Shown here piece by piece: positions 27,908 to 37,859 of a stretch of 64,000 nucleotides of DNA (within the stretch, counting starts at the first letter, position 1; each line of letters begins with the position of its first letter). A model generated the notes under the pieces. The model did not search any database. It was given only the letters and a program-made list of their open reading frames with translations, and was not told the DNA's origin. The translations under genes and the position numbers were made by a program. Location of the stretch: the NCBI RefSeq assembly GCF_000614125.1, contig NZ_BAKJ01000004.1, forward strand, positions 124,001 to 188,000, written 5' to 3'. The stretch is from Bacteroides rodentium JCM 16496. GTDB taxonomy: Bacteria; Bacteroidota; Bacteroidia; Bacteroidales; Bacteroidaceae.

Positions 27908-29113
27908 ATGAACGATTTTTTTTCCATATTCAATCCCGACTGGTGGATGGACGAGAACAACAATGCCTTGCAAATGGCAGATGCCATTCTTTTTCTGTTA
28001 CTGGCCATCCCCGTAGCGTATTTGTTTATTTACGCATTGGCTTCTTTGCGAAAATACAAGAATCCTTATCCGCCCGCCAAAAAGCAGCACCGGTTCCTGG
28101 TCCTCTTCGTCGTATTGAGAAATGGTAAAGAAGTAATAGAGTCCATCAATCATTTCCTCGATACACAAATCTATCCGAAAGACAAGTATGACATCGCAGT
28201 GGCCGCCACGCAGTTGCCCGAAGAAGATTTGGTGACACTGCTCCAGATGCCGGTCAATATCGTTGTTCCCGACAAAGAACACTGTACAAAGATATATGCC
28301 ATACAGCAAGTCATGGAGCGTTATTCTCCCCATGAGTATGATGCCATTACCATATTCAATTCCGACAATAAGATAGTTCCCAATGCGCTGGAGCTTTTCA
28401 ACAATGCATACTACTCCGGATGCGATGCTATCCAGGCACACCGCATGACCGAGAACCTGAATACGAACATTGCCATACTTAATGCCACCAGTGAGGAAAT
28501 CAACAACCACTTATTCCGCAAAGCCCATACCATACTCGGCTTTTCGTCTGCCCTCATAGGCTCCGGCATGATGTTTGACTTTGAGATGTTCCAGAAAATC
28601 ACTCCACGATTGTCGGGGAGCGACTTGGCAAAGGCCACCGAAATGGAACTTCTAAAGGAGAACATATACACCGAATATATGGAAGAAATCGTATGCTACT
28701 GTAAAAAGACGGATGACACATCAGGCTACAGCAGGGAACGCCAGCGCTGGTTGGGTTCGCAATACCGCAGTTCCCTATTGGCATTAGGACAGTTTCCGAT
28801 AGCATTTTTACAAGGAAAATGGGATTTATGCGAGAAGCTGTTCCAATGGTTGCTTCCATCCCGTTTTCTGCTCATTGTGTACATCACGGTGTGTGCCGTC
28901 GTAATGACATTGCTGGAATGGCCACTGTCCATCAAGTGGTATGCCCTCTTGGCCACTTTATTCATCACTTTCCTAATGGCTATGCCCGAAGGGGAAATCA
29001 GCCGCAGGTTCCGTCGCGCTTTCTGGTCCCTGCCGATATTGGTATTCACTTCTTTCATGAGCCACATCACAAGAATATTCAGAAGAAGGAAGAAAGGAAA
29101 TGCTGTAAAATGA
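27908..29113 (+). CDS. Membrane glycosyltransferase family 2
   Basis: Processive-type GT2 enzyme of 401 residues. An N-terminal membrane helix (ADAILFLLLAIPVAYLFIYAL), a GT-A domain with ITIFNSDNKIVPNAL in place of the usual DADN motif, a QRQRW-like acceptor motif (SRERQRWLGSQYRS), and two C-terminal helices. The gene at 48294 encodes the same architecture with a canonical LVLDADNVIP. The first Asp of the metal-binding motif is replaced by Asn here, so activity may be altered. It overlaps the next gene by 4 bases. Confidence 0.85.
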   Translation: MNDFFSIFNPDWWMDENNNALQMADAILFLLLAIPVAYLFIYALASLRKYKNPYPPAKKQHRFLVLFVVLRNGKEVIESINHFLDTQIYPKDKYDIAVAATQLPEEDLVTLLQMPVNIVVPDKEHCTKIYAIQQVMERYSPHEYDAITIFNSDNKIVPNALELFNNAYYSGCDAIQAHRMTENLNTNIAILNATSEEINNHLFRKAHTILGFSSALIGSGMMFDFEMFQKITPRLSGSDLAKATEMELLKENIYTEYMEEIVCYCKKTDDTSGYSRERQRWLGSQYRSSLLALGQFPIAFLQGKWDLCEKLFQWLLPSRFLLIVYITVCAVVMTLLEWPLSIKWYALLATLFITFLMAMPEGEISRRFRRAFWSLPILVFTSFMSHITRIFRRRKKGNAVK

Positions 29114-30231
29114 GAATAGCCATCGAAGCCCAACGCATTTTCCGCAATGACAAGCATGGGATGGACTTTGTCATCCTGGAGACATTGAAAGAGCTGCAAA
29201 AGCGGAAAGACGGTAATGAATACTATGTGCTCGTTGCCCCAGGCGAAGACCGCTGCCTGCAAGAATCGGAGAATCTCCATATCGTTGAGCTGCGATGCCC
29301 CACTTACCCATTGTGGGAACAGATAGCATTGCCCCGCGCAGTCCGAAGGCTGAAAGCGGACTTGCTGCACTGCACCTCGAACACGGCTCCGCTATGGTGT
29401 CCCGTTCCCCTGGTGCTGACACTTCATGACATTATCTATCTGGAACCGCGCCAGCATCGCAGTCCCTCATTCTATCAGGAGATGGGATGGCACTACCGCC
29501 GCCTGGTTGTTCCCCGCATATTGAAAAAGGCAAAGAAAATCATCACTGTCTCACATTTTGAGTGCACCCGCATACGTACGGCGCTACACCTCCCGGAAAC
29601 ATCCGTCACGGCTGTATACAACGGCTATAGCAGCTACTTTGCCCCCCAAATGCCTCTCGACGAAAGTATCGTACGGAAGTATATACCGCACCCGGACTTT
29701 CTTTTCTTTCTGGGAAATACAGACCCCAAAAAGAATGCGGCACGGACCTTGAAAGCATACTCCCTGTATCTGCAGGCATCCGGAGCGAAACGCCCCTTGC
29801 TCATTGCCGACTTGAAAGAAGAATATATCGACGTGCTTCTCCAGCAGGAAGGAATCACCGGAATCAAGAAACATCTGTACTATCCGGGCTACATCAGCAA
29901 CAAGGATTTAGCGACCCTTTATAATGCTGCATTCGCATTCCTCTATCCTTCCCTGCGGGAGAGTTTCGGCATCCCCATGCTGGAAGCCATGGCTTGCGGC
30001 ACTCCCATAGTGACGAGCAATGTTTCGGCAATGCCCGAAGTTGCCGGCAAAGGCGCCATCCTGGTCAACCCCCAGGAACCGCAGGAAATAGCGGATGCCC
30101 TGTTGCGTCTGGAGGATGATGCAACATTCTATCAGCAGCAGGTAGCTTACAGTCTGGAACGTGTAAAATCATTTTCCTGGCAACATACTGCGCAAGAGTA
30201 TGTAAATATATATCAAAGTATTCATGATTAA
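29110..30231 (+). CDS. Glycosyltransferase family 4
   Basis: GT-B enzyme of 373 residues. ATG 29110 overlaps the previous stop (ATGA), which fixes the start; the frame is open further upstream, but only as a shadow of the preceding gene. N-terminus MRIAIEAQRIFRNDKHGMDF; the nucleotide-sugar part shows DFLFFLGNTDPKKN, HLYYPGYISNKDLA and the E-x7-E motif in SLRESFGIPMLEAMACGTP. No membrane segment. Part of the exopolysaccharide operon. Confidence 0.88.
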   Translation: MRIAIEAQRIFRNDKHGMDFVILETLKELQKRKDGNEYYVLVAPGEDRCLQESENLHIVELRCPTYPLWEQIALPRAVRRLKADLLHCTSNTAPLWCPVPLVLTLHDIIYLEPRQHRSPSFYQEMGWHYRRLVVPRILKKAKKIITVSHFECTRIRTALHLPETSVTAVYNGYSSYFAPQMPLDESIVRKYIPHPDFLFFLGNTDPKKNAARTLKAYSLYLQASGAKRPLLIADLKEEYIDVLLQQEGITGIKKHLYYPGYISNKDLATLYNAAFAFLYPSLRESFGIPMLEAMACGTPIVTSNVSAMPEVAGKGAILVNPQEPQEIADALLRLEDDATFYQQQVAYSLERVKSFSWQHTAQEYVNIYQSIHD

Positions 30232-30243
30232 CCGGCAAGAATT

Positions 30244-31445
30244 ATGAGAGATTTCATCATCACCAGCCTGCAGACGTGGGACATTGAGATAGGCAGCACC
30301 ATCAAGAACACTGCATTGGAGATTTCAAAGCAGAACCGGGTGCTCTACATAAACACTCCGATGGACATCTCCAACCGGCTGAGAGGGAACAGACAATCTC
30401 CGTCATACATCCGGCGTATGGACGTCATCAAGGGAAAAGCTTCACCGCTCCGGCAAATCAACGCGAACATGTGGGTGCTGGACTGTCCTTTCACCTTGCT
30501 TTCGGCCAACTTCCTGCCTGCACCGCTTTTCAATATCGTCAATAGAAAGAATAATGCCCGCATAGCCCGATGGATTGTGGAGCAGGCTGCCGCCCTCGGC
30601 TTCAAGAATTACATCCACCTCATCGATACAGACATTTACCGTAGCCGCTACCTGAAGGGATACATCCATCCGGATGTCAGCATCTATTACCGTCGCGACT
30701 ACGTCATCGGTGAAGCCTACTGGCGCAGGCACGGCACCCGTCTTGAGCCGGAATTAGCAGCCTCTGCAGACATTGTTCTGGCAAACTCCACCCGTTTTGC
30801 CGCAGAGTTGCAACCCTACAATCCCCATACCTACCCCATCGAAACCGGCGTAAACCTGGAGCTGTACAATCCGGCCAAGAAGTACGAGGCACCCGGTGAC
30901 ATGCAAGACATTCCACGCCCTATCATCGGATATATGGGTACGATAAACAGTACCCGCCTTGACGGAGAACTGCTCTATCTGATAATGAGCCAGCGTCCCG
31001 ATTATAGTTTTGTGTTCACCGGACCGGAGGACGACGGTTTTCGCCAACACCGCATCCACAGCCTGAAAAATGTGTATTTCACCGGGCAGAAAAAGGTGGA
31101 CGAGCTGCCCGCTTACATCACAGCCTACGATGTCTGTATCAACCTCAAATGGTGAACGACATTACCGACGGCAACTACCCGCTGAAAATAGACGAATACC
31201 TCGCCATGGGCAAACCCACCGTCGCAACCAGCACGCATACCATGCGCCACATATTCGCAGCCCACACGCACTTGGCTACCAATCCGGAAGAGTGGCTTTC
31301 GGCCATAGACCGCGCTGTGGCCGAAGCCGATGACGAAGAACTTGCCAAACAGCGCATCGCCTTTGCTGAGACTCACAGCTGGGGGCACAGTGTGAAGAAA
31401 ATATATGACATAATCGATAAATACCTGAAGGAGAGAACTACATGA
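30244..31445 (+). CDS. Glycosyltransferase, GT1/TuaH-like (frame break)
   Basis: GT-B-type enzyme of about 400 residues. N-terminus MRDFIITSLQTWDIEIGST; C-terminal donor domain with PRPIIGYMGTINSTRLDG, VFTGPEDDGF and YPLKIDEYLAMGKPTVAT (E-x7-E region). One C is missing near 31144 (aaccctcaa read as aacctcaa); restoring it gives YDVCINPQMVNDITDGNYPL. The stop overlaps the next start by 4 bases, so the following gene is probably translationally coupled. Confidence 0.85.
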
Positions 31446-32395
31446 ACTATCGTAATATAGACGACCTGAACCATTGTATCCTACAACATCTCAGCATTCT
31501 GCCACGGGATTTCGACCTCATCGTCGGCGTGCCCCGCAGCGGCATGTTTCCCGCCAACTTGCTGGCGCTCTATCTGAACCTGCCGGTCACGGACATAGAT
31601 TCTTTCCGCAACGGGCATATCTATCAGGCAGGAGAGCGCGGCAAGACTTTCAATATGACCGGCATCCGCAAAGTATTGGTGGTGGATGACAGCATCTCCA
31701 GTGGAAACGCCATGAATAAATGCAGGATATTGCTGCAGGACCTCAAGGACAGCTATGAAATAAAATACTGTGCCATTTACAGCACACCCGAAAACACCAA
31801 AGGCGTAGATTATCATTTTGAGATTCTGAGCTATCCCCGTTTCTTCCAGTGGAACATAATGAACCACTCCATCCTGCAAAAATCATGCATGGACATTGAC
31901 GGCGTGCTTTGCGCAGACCCCACTCCGGAAGAGAACGATGACGGCGAGAAATACCGGCATTTCCTGCTGAACACTCCTCCGCTATTCATTCCCAAAGTCA
32001 CCATTGGCACACTGGTCACTTCACGCTTGGAGAAATACCGTCCGGAGACGGAAGCCTGGCTCCAGAAGAACCATGTAAAATACAATAAGCTCGTCATGCT
32101 GGACCTGCCGGATATGGCTGCACGCCAACGGGCGAATTGCCACGCCTCCTTCAAAGCCCAAGAATACGGTTCATCCACCGACTACATGCTGTTTGTAGAA
32201 AGTTCCATGCCGCAGGCCGTGGAAATCAACCGCCTGACCAAGAAACCGGTACTCTGTACGGAAACGTTCCAGATGATTTATGAATCCAAATCGCTGTACT
32301 ACAATTTGAAGTCGGGAGAAACATTCCCGTGGCTGCGGCGTTTCCTGATAAGGGTACGCAACAAGCTGAGAGCGTCATTTCTTGCCAAGAAATAG
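31442..32395 (+). CDS. Phosphoribosyltransferase-HAD fusion protein
   Basis: Two-domain protein of 317 residues. The first half has the type I PRTase PRPP motif VLVVDDSISSGNA (about 79-91) and an upstream loop VGVPRSGMFPANLLA. The second half begins SCMDIDGVLCADPT (about 140-153), a HAD-type nucleophile motif DxDGVLC, and continues with LVTSRLEKYRPETEAWLQ, typical of HAD motif II. It belongs to the glycan operon by a 4-base overlap with the upstream glycosyltransferase. It may make or dephosphorylate a ribosyl precursor for the polymer; this is inference. Confidence 0.82.
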   Translation: MNYRNIDDLNHCILQHLSILPRDFDLIVGVPRSGMFPANLLALYLNLPVTDIDSFRNGHIYQAGERGKTFNMTGIRKVLVVDDSISSGNAMNKCRILLQDLKDSYEIKYCAIYSTPENTKGVDYHFEILSYPRFFQWNIMNHSILQKSCMDIDGVLCADPTPEENDDGEKYRHFLLNTPPLFIPKVTIGTLVTSRLEKYRPETEAWLQKNHVKYNKLVMLDLPDMAARQRANCHASFKAQEYGSSTDYMLFVESSMPQAVEINRLTKKPVLCTETFQMIYESKSLYYNLKSGETFPWLRRFLIRVRNKLRASFLAKK

Positions 32396-33386
32396 CATCC
32401 GCAGCATCCTGGAACGGCCAAGCAGCTTGTCCACCAGCACCGGTCCGACGGCTGCAATGAAAGTGGCAGACAGCAATATGGGGACAACCGCATCAATCCC
32501 CATCATCTTCATTACAATCCGTCCGCCGGAAGTACCGAAGCCGTGGAAGAGATAAATACTGTATGCATAACCGCCTATCCAGACGAAGAAACGGTTGTGC
32601 ACTTCAATGCCAGCAGCAGGAACAAGGCAGGAATCAACGTCACGGGATAGAGCAGCATGCCCAAAGAAGCGTATTTACCGGGACAGAACCACACTATCTG
32701 TATCAAGACAATCCCCAACAATGCCACTGCAAGCATGGCACGCCTGACACCGGCCCTGCCATAGAGTGATGCGGCAAACCGGCAGGCAGCCACGCCGACA
32801 AAGAAATAGGGCAATTGCCCCAAGGCTCCCTTGAAACTGAACAGGTTGGGAACCTCATGCAGAATCCAGACATCATTTATCCTGCTGAACACCAGAGCCA
32901 CCACACAGCAGACACTCCACCTGGCAAGAGTGTCCATCCACCCCCGGCTGTCTATCAGCCATTGCACGACAAAAATCAGGAACAACGACGGCAGATACCA
33001 ATATATAGTGTAAGGATATATGTATATGCGCCACATCTGGCTGAGCTCCCCTTTGTTATTGGTGCCCGGCATCAGATACTGTACCAGAAAATACAATGTG
33101 CCCACCGCCGCCATCGGCACCAGCAAGCGCAATGCTTTTTTCCGGACAAAACTTCTAAAACCAGAAGATGCGGAGAAAGGCTTCAGTGCATAAGCCCAAC
33201 CGGCAATGGCTGTAAACAAAGGCATCTGAATATAATCTATCCATACATAGAAATAGCGCAACGGGTGGGGGAAATCAATCTTCATGCCGCCATCGGCCCG
33301 GAACCGATGACATGTCCCACCACTACCAACAGAATAGCGATGCCACGCAAAGTTTCAACAGATAAGTTTTTTTCTGCATTTGCCAT
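32375..33386 (-). CDS. Acyltransferase family 3 membrane protein (two frame breaks)
   Basis: Membrane O-acyltransferase of about 338 residues (OafA/NodX type), probably acetylating the polysaccharide. N-terminus MANAEKNLSVETLRGIAILL, then VVVGHVIGSG holding the catalytic His. About ten membrane helices follow, with the closing IGGYAYSIYLFHGFG motif. Two single-base losses: near 33298 (ggggcc read as gggcc, restoring GSGADGGMKIDFPH) and near 32605 (ttggaagtg read as ttgaagtg, restoring LALEVHNRFFVW). Its 3' end overlaps the convergent PRTase-HAD gene by 21 bases. Confidence 0.85.
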
Positions 33387-33458
33387 ATTGCAAATATACG
33401 GAATTTATCTGTAACCGGTCTCACAATTTCTTTCTTTATTCCTGCATTGACGCACTTT

Positions 33459-33529
33459 TATAGTAGAACAGAATTGAGTTACTCTCTATTTCACTTCTTT
33501 TTTTCGCAAACCAGTTCTGTCCGACTATA
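33459..33529. repeat. R1 hairpin element, copy D (short form)
   Basis: 71-bp copy lacking the GC-rich core: TATAGTAGAACAGAATTGAG to CGCAAACCAGTTCTGTCCGA-CTATA. Confidence 0.8.
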
Positions 33530-33566
33530 AAATCATAAAAACACATCTCCTTCCCGGCAAAATCCG

Positions 33567-33574
33567 TATCTTTG
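33567..33574 (+). promoter_or_regulatory. -7 box before the small basic protein
   Basis: TATCTTTG, 26 bp upstream of the ATG at 33600. No clear -33 box. Confidence 0.45.
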
Positions 33575-33599
33575 CCGCGTTTTTGTAAAAAAACGTATA

Positions 33600-33831
33600 A
33601 TGAGTAAAAAAAGTAACCCTGACCCTCCAAAGCGAGGGTCAAAACGCAGTAAGCATAGAAAAGAATACTGCACACAGTAGAAATCCATTATTGGATCAGT
33701 TGGAAATCATTGCAGAGGCAATTGGCGGCTTGCTGGAAAGGAAAACGTCTTTCTCCCAAAGCGAACTGAGGGGACTGGCCCACATACGGCAGATGACGCG
33801 TATGCACAAGACAAAGTCCGGAAACCGATAG
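33600..33831 (+). CDS. Small basic hypothetical protein (frame break)
   Basis: About 76 residues in two pieces: MSKKSNPDPPKRGSKRSKHRK, then NPLLDQLEIIAEAIGGLLER and KTSFSQSELRGLAHIRQMTRM to KTKSGNR. One extra A in the run near 33660 separates them; removing it joins the frames. Strongly basic N-terminus, amphipathic helices after. I recognise no characterised family. It opens the region of phage-like genes. The joined frame and nearby -7 box support a real gene. Confidence 0.55.
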
Positions 33832-34177
33832 TTGCGTTGTGAATCAAATGTTTACGAATGTAACAAGTAGAAGGCCGCCTAAAGAGAGAGCTCCACCGGC
33901 TACTTTCTGTAAAAAAAAACACAAATTTCCCCATTGTATGCCTAAGCACCCGAAAAAAGGCGGGAGCACACGCAGAATAGCTTCTGGGGCCGATGAAATA
34001 CTGCCAAGCCTACAAAAGTCCATTTGCAGGCTCGTTCTGTTATACGTAACTTTGCCGCATATTTTAAAAGATATGACCGCTGAACAGTCTCCCCCTTACA
34101 CGTCACTATGAAGCCCTTCTATCCTTTCAGAATATAAGAATAACTATCAGGAAATAGAAAACTAATACACGAAGAAA
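33832..34177. other. Spacer before the DUF4373 gene
   Basis: About 345 bp. A 90-codon ORF at 33839 lacks family features and is probably spurious. The only supported element is the promoter at 34023. Confidence 0.5.
34023..34054 (+). promoter_or_regulatory. Promoter of the DUF4373 gene
   Basis: TTTG at 34023-34026, 20 bp, TAACTTTG at 34047-34054. Leader of about 115 nt before the start at 34178. Confidence 0.7.
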
Positions 34178-35150
34178 ATGATTTGGTTTAAACACCCCAA
34201 CGATTTGCCTAATGACAAAAGACTGGCCGCACTCATCGATAATGAAGGATGCAGGGGCTATGGTATGTATCTGCGCATCATCGAGATGCTCTGTGCACAA
34301 CCCGACAGGAAACTCAGTTTCAGTCAACTGAATATTATTTCAAGAAAAGGGTTCTCCAAAAAATACATGGAGAAAATCATCTGGGAATACAAACTTTTCA
34401 CTATCCACGAAGAAGAATTTGAATCTGCCATCAACTTCAACTATACGGAAAAAGGAAATCATTTGCAAAACAATTTGAAAACTCCGGAGAAAACAGAAGG
34501 ATGCGAAAAACGACGATAACTCACTGAACAACAGCGGCAATACAAAGAAAACCGACCTCGCGCGCGTAAGAGAAGAACAGAATAGAGAAGAACAGAATGG
34601 AGAAGAACAGAATGGAGAAGAGAAGATGAAGAGAAAAGACGACGGTGTCGTCCAAAAGAACGGCGGCGACGGCGGCATCACTCCCTACCAAAGCTGGAGG
34701 AAGCAAGTGGATGGCTTGTCGAAAAATCAACTGTTCCGTGAAATGGTCTGCATGAAAAGCGGCTACAGTGTCCTGCTGAACAAGTATTTTGACACGGCAC
34801 TGGAAGAATTCAAGAAACACATCGTGCTCCTCGGAAAAGAGGAGAAGATGGACAGCCAGGAGGAAGTGCGAAGCTACTTCACGTTCTACACCCAAGCCGG
34901 CCAGCGCACCTCGCAGGAACTACGCATGCTGTTGCTGGGCCTCGAAAAGCAGCAGTCCGCCGCCGCACCTCCCGACCCCTACCGCTACGAGCAGCTGGTG
35001 AACGGACGGCGCACCTACCTGGGCTGCCCCATCCCCGACGAAGCGCCGCCCCGACCGGACAATACCGCCTTCTGGAACGAAACGACCCGTTCGTGGGCTT
35101 CGCAAACCCCGCCGCCGTCATCGAAAAAGTCGAAACAGAAACCCGGCTGA
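34178..35150 (+). CDS. DUF4373 (Lin1244/Lin1753-like) protein (frame break)
   Basis: About 323 residues. The N-terminal 90 residues carry the DUF4373 pattern MIWFKHPNDLPNDKR, then GCRGYGMYLRIIEML, a winged-helix-like domain seen in phage and plasmid replication proteins. A low-complexity linker follows, encoded by four tandem 15-bp units (REEQN, REEQN, GEEQN, GEEKM; 34565-34625). The C-terminal domain begins TPYQSWRKQVDGLSKNQLF. Frames change near 34506; deleting one A from AAAAA joins them. It lies upstream of a primase-helicase, so a role as replication initiator or loader is plausible. Confidence 0.78.
34565..34628 (+). repeat. 15-bp tandem repeat in the DUF4373 gene
   Basis: Four copies of AGAGAAGAACAGAAT or close variants, in frame. 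Length changes by whole units would keep the frame and vary the linker. Confidence 0.8.
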
Positions 35151-35154
35151 AACG

Positions 35155-35300
35155 CCACACTCCGGCATCCGGAATGCCACATGTCAGCATCCGGAATGCC
35201 ACACCTCAGCGTTCCGAATGCCACATGTCAGCGTTCCGAATGCCACACCTCAGCACGTCCCAAGTGTGGCATTTGCCCCCGTGAAGTGTGGCATTTGCCT
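35155..35300. repeat. R3 array, copy 2
   Basis: About five forward units (CCGGAATGCCACATGTCAGC, CCGAATGCCACACCTCAGC and variants, period 22 bp, with ATGTCAG and ACCTCAG alternating), then two inverted units (AAGTGTGGCATTTGCC). It lies between the DUF4373 and primase-helicase genes. Confidence 0.85.
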
Positions 35301-35337
35301 AAAAAAATTATCAGAAAACTACTAAAGCAAAAACAAT

Positions 35338-37151
35338 ATGAGAAACTTCCATCAACACGGCATCGAAACCCGTGGCCGCATCAGCGGCAAAATCAAGACC
35401 ATCTGCCCGCAATGCAACGACACCCGCGGACACAAAGGCAACAAGTCACTCTCCGTAGACCTGGACAAAGGCCTGTGCTACTGCCACCACTGCGGCTACA
35501 AGCTCTACGTGCCCGACGACGCCGAAGAACGCCTCAAGCAGCAGCGCCGCGACATGCGCCGGAAGCCCGCCGCACCGCCCCAGCACTTCCGCCGCCCCAC
35601 CTTCGACCCTGCCCGGATGCAACTCTCCGAGAACCTGGAACGATACTGGACCACCGTCCGCTGCCTGCCGCAGGAACTGCTGCGCACCCTGCGCATCACC
35701 GAAGAGACGGTGCGCCTCCCCGAGAGCGGCCAGGAGGAGAACTGCATCTGCTTCAACTACTTCGAGAACGGGACGCTCGTCAACACCAAGTACCGCAGCG
35801 CCCTGAAACACTTCATGATGGTGAAGGGCGCCGAACTCATCCCCTACAACGTGGACAGCATCCTGGGCACCCCGGAGTGCATCATCACCGAAGGCGAGTT
35901 CGACGCGGCAGCCATCATCGCCGCCGGACGCAAGGACGTCGTCTCCGTACCCGCCGGCGCCCAGAGCAACCTCACGTGGCTGGACCGCTTCGTGGAGTCG
36001 CACTTCGAAGACAAGCAGGCCATCTACATCGCCGTAGACGAGGACCCGGCAGGCAGTCGCTCCGGCAGGAACTCACGCGCCGCCTCGGAGTGGAACGCTG
36101 CCGCATCGTGCACTTCGGCGAGGGCTGCAAGGATGCCAACGAGCATCTGGTGAAATACGGCGCCGAAAGCCTCCGCATCTGCATCGAGCAAGCCGAAGAA
36201 ATGCCCCTGGAAGGCATCTTCACCGCCGAAGACTGCCGCGACGACCTGCGCTCCCTCTACGAAAACGGCCTGCAGCGGGGTGCCGACACCGGTTGGGAGA
36301 ACTTCGACGAACACTGCACCTTCGAGCCCCGCCGCCTGCTGGTGATAACCGGACGCCCCGGCGACGGCAAGTCCGAATTCACCGACGAACTGGTGCTGCG
36401 CCTCTGCCTGCGCCACGAGTGGAAAATCGCCTTCTTCAGCCCCGAAAACATGCCCATCGCCTACCACCTGCACAAGCTGGCAGAGAAGCTGACCGGACAC
36501 CGCTTCACCCCCGGACCGGGCATGACGGATGCCGTCTACGAGCAGGCAGTGGGCTGGCTGGACCGCAACGTGTCGCACATCCTGCCCGACGACGGGAGCT
36601 ACGGCATCGACCACATCCTGGAGAAAGCCCGCCAAGTGGTGCGCCGCAAAGGGGTGCGCATCCTCGTCATCGACCCCATGAACCGCCTGGAACAACATCT
36701 GGAACCGGGGCAGACGGAAATGGACTACATCACCGACACGCTGAACAAGCTGGGACGTTTCGCCACCCGCAACCAGTGCCTCGTCATCCTCGTGGCCCAC
36801 CCCCGCAAGGTGAACCGCAACGAAAAGGACGGCACCCGGCGCCGCATCGAGATGAACGACATCAACGGATCCGCCAACTTCGCCAATATGTCCGACTTCT
36901 GCCTCGTGGTAGACCGCAACGACACGAAGCAGATAGCCACCATCTACATCGAGAAGGTCCGTTTCAAGCACCTGGGCAGCGCCAACACCGAAGCCAAGTT
37001 CGTATACAACCACCTGAACGGACGCTACTGGCCCTGCGAGGAAGACGTCATCCACACCCCCCAAGGAGAGCAACTGGGACCGGTAAACACACAGTTCGAC
37101 AACGAAAATTGGTTGAAAAATAATGAAGAACAAGGCAGGTTATTCGAGTAA
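35338..37151 (+). CDS. Phage-type primase-helicase (zinc finger, toprim, RecA) (frame break)
   Basis: About 605 residues with three parts. An N-terminal zinc ribbon CPQCNDTRGHKG...CYCHHCGY; a toprim domain with CIITEGEFDAAAIIAAG and IYIAVDEDPAG; and a DnaB/gp4-like RecA domain with Walker A ITGRPGDGKSEFTD, Walker B RILVIDPMNRLE and VILVAHPRKVNRNE. One G is missing near 36056 (ggcaggtcg read as ggcagtcg); repair gives DEDPAGRSLRQELTRRLG. This is the T7 gp4 domain order. It probably primes and unwinds DNA for a mobile or domesticated replicon. Intact apart from the frame break. Confidence 0.88.
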
Positions 37152-37282
37152 AAATCCGTATCTTTACAAGATGGAAAGAAGAGAATAGGTGCAAGCATGT
37201 GCAAACTGTACAATCACGTGTTATCCGTGCAATCACGTGTTATCCGTATTAAAGAAAACATACAACCTGAACTTTAAAGAAT

Positions 37283-37528
37283 ATGATGAAAGAAAATGAT
37301 TCCTTTGCAGAGCCTCGCTTCCCCGTCCGCAGTTACGGGAAAGGCGAACTGGCCATGTACTACCTTCCGGGCATCGCCCAGCAGACTGCCGTCAACCGGC
37401 TGAACGAATGGATACGCACCGCCCCCGGGCTGGAACAACGCCTGCTTGCCACGGGCATGAAACCTTATTGCCGACGGTACACGCCCGCACAAGTGCAGCT
37501 TATGATTAATGTCTTCGGGGAGCCTTGA
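37283..37528 (+). CDS. DUF4248 domain protein
   Basis: 81 residues: MMKENDSFAEPRFPVRSYGK, GELAMYYLPGIAQQTAVNRL, then NEWIRTAPGLEQRLLATG and RRYTPAQVQLMINVFGEP. It matches the DUF4248 pattern of small Bacteroidales proteins found beside VirE/primase and HU-like genes. The end reads like a helix-turn-helix (YTPAQVQLMINVFG), so DNA binding is possible. Either of two adjacent ATGs could be the start. Function unknown. Confidence 0.75.
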   Translation: MMKENDSFAEPRFPVRSYGKGELAMYYLPGIAQQTAVNRLNEWIRTAPGLEQRLLATGMKPYCRRYTPAQVQLMINVFGEP

Positions 37529-37529
37529 T

Positions 37530-37859
37530 TTAAGGCTCCCCCATTTTAGCATAAATCCTCACCCCCACTCTGTCTATATGCTCGCGCAATGCCTCGTTTT
37601 CAAGATTGGCATATACCACCACATCTACAAAATAGGGTAACAGTGACTCGTCAAAAGCCATAATCAATTGCGCCAAGACATCTTTTTCTACGGGGCCTTT
37701 CACTGCTATATCAATATCAGACCCTTTTTTATAATTGCCTTTGGCACGCGACCCGAAAAGTACGGCTTCACGCACTTCATCAAAACGAGCTAAAACAGCA
37801 CATACACACTTGCCGTTCTTCTCACTCAAGCCATATTTTTCCCATTGCACTTCACTCAT
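37530..37859 (-). CDS. mntA: MNT-type nucleotidyltransferase antitoxin
   Basis: About 109 residues with the minimal nucleotidyltransferase motif LFGSRAKGNYKKGSDIDIAV (GSxAxG...SDxD) and a third carboxylate in FVDVVVYA. The start at 37859 overlaps the stop of the upstream HEPN gene by 8 bases, a normal toxin-antitoxin arrangement. In characterised pairs the MNT partner silences the HEPN toxin by AMPylating a tyrosine next to the RNase motif. The target motif is present in the partner here. An upstream in-frame ATG at 37916 would lie inside the HEPN gene and is less likely. Confidence 0.85.
   Translation of the reverse strand: MSEVQWEKYGLSEKNGKCVCAVLARFDEVREAVLFGSRAKGNYKKGSDIDIAVKGPVEKDVLAQLIMAFDESLLPYFVDVVVYANLENEALREHIDRVGVRIYAKMGEP

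Noticed and set aside
33839..34111. 90-codon ORF after the small basic protein
   Set aside because: Composition unlike a protein, overlaps the promoter of the DUF4373 gene, no ribosome site.
35155..35300. CRISPR-like array of 22-bp units
   Set aside because: The unit includes almost the whole period, there are no unique spacers of 30 bp or more, units occur inverted, and no cas genes are present.
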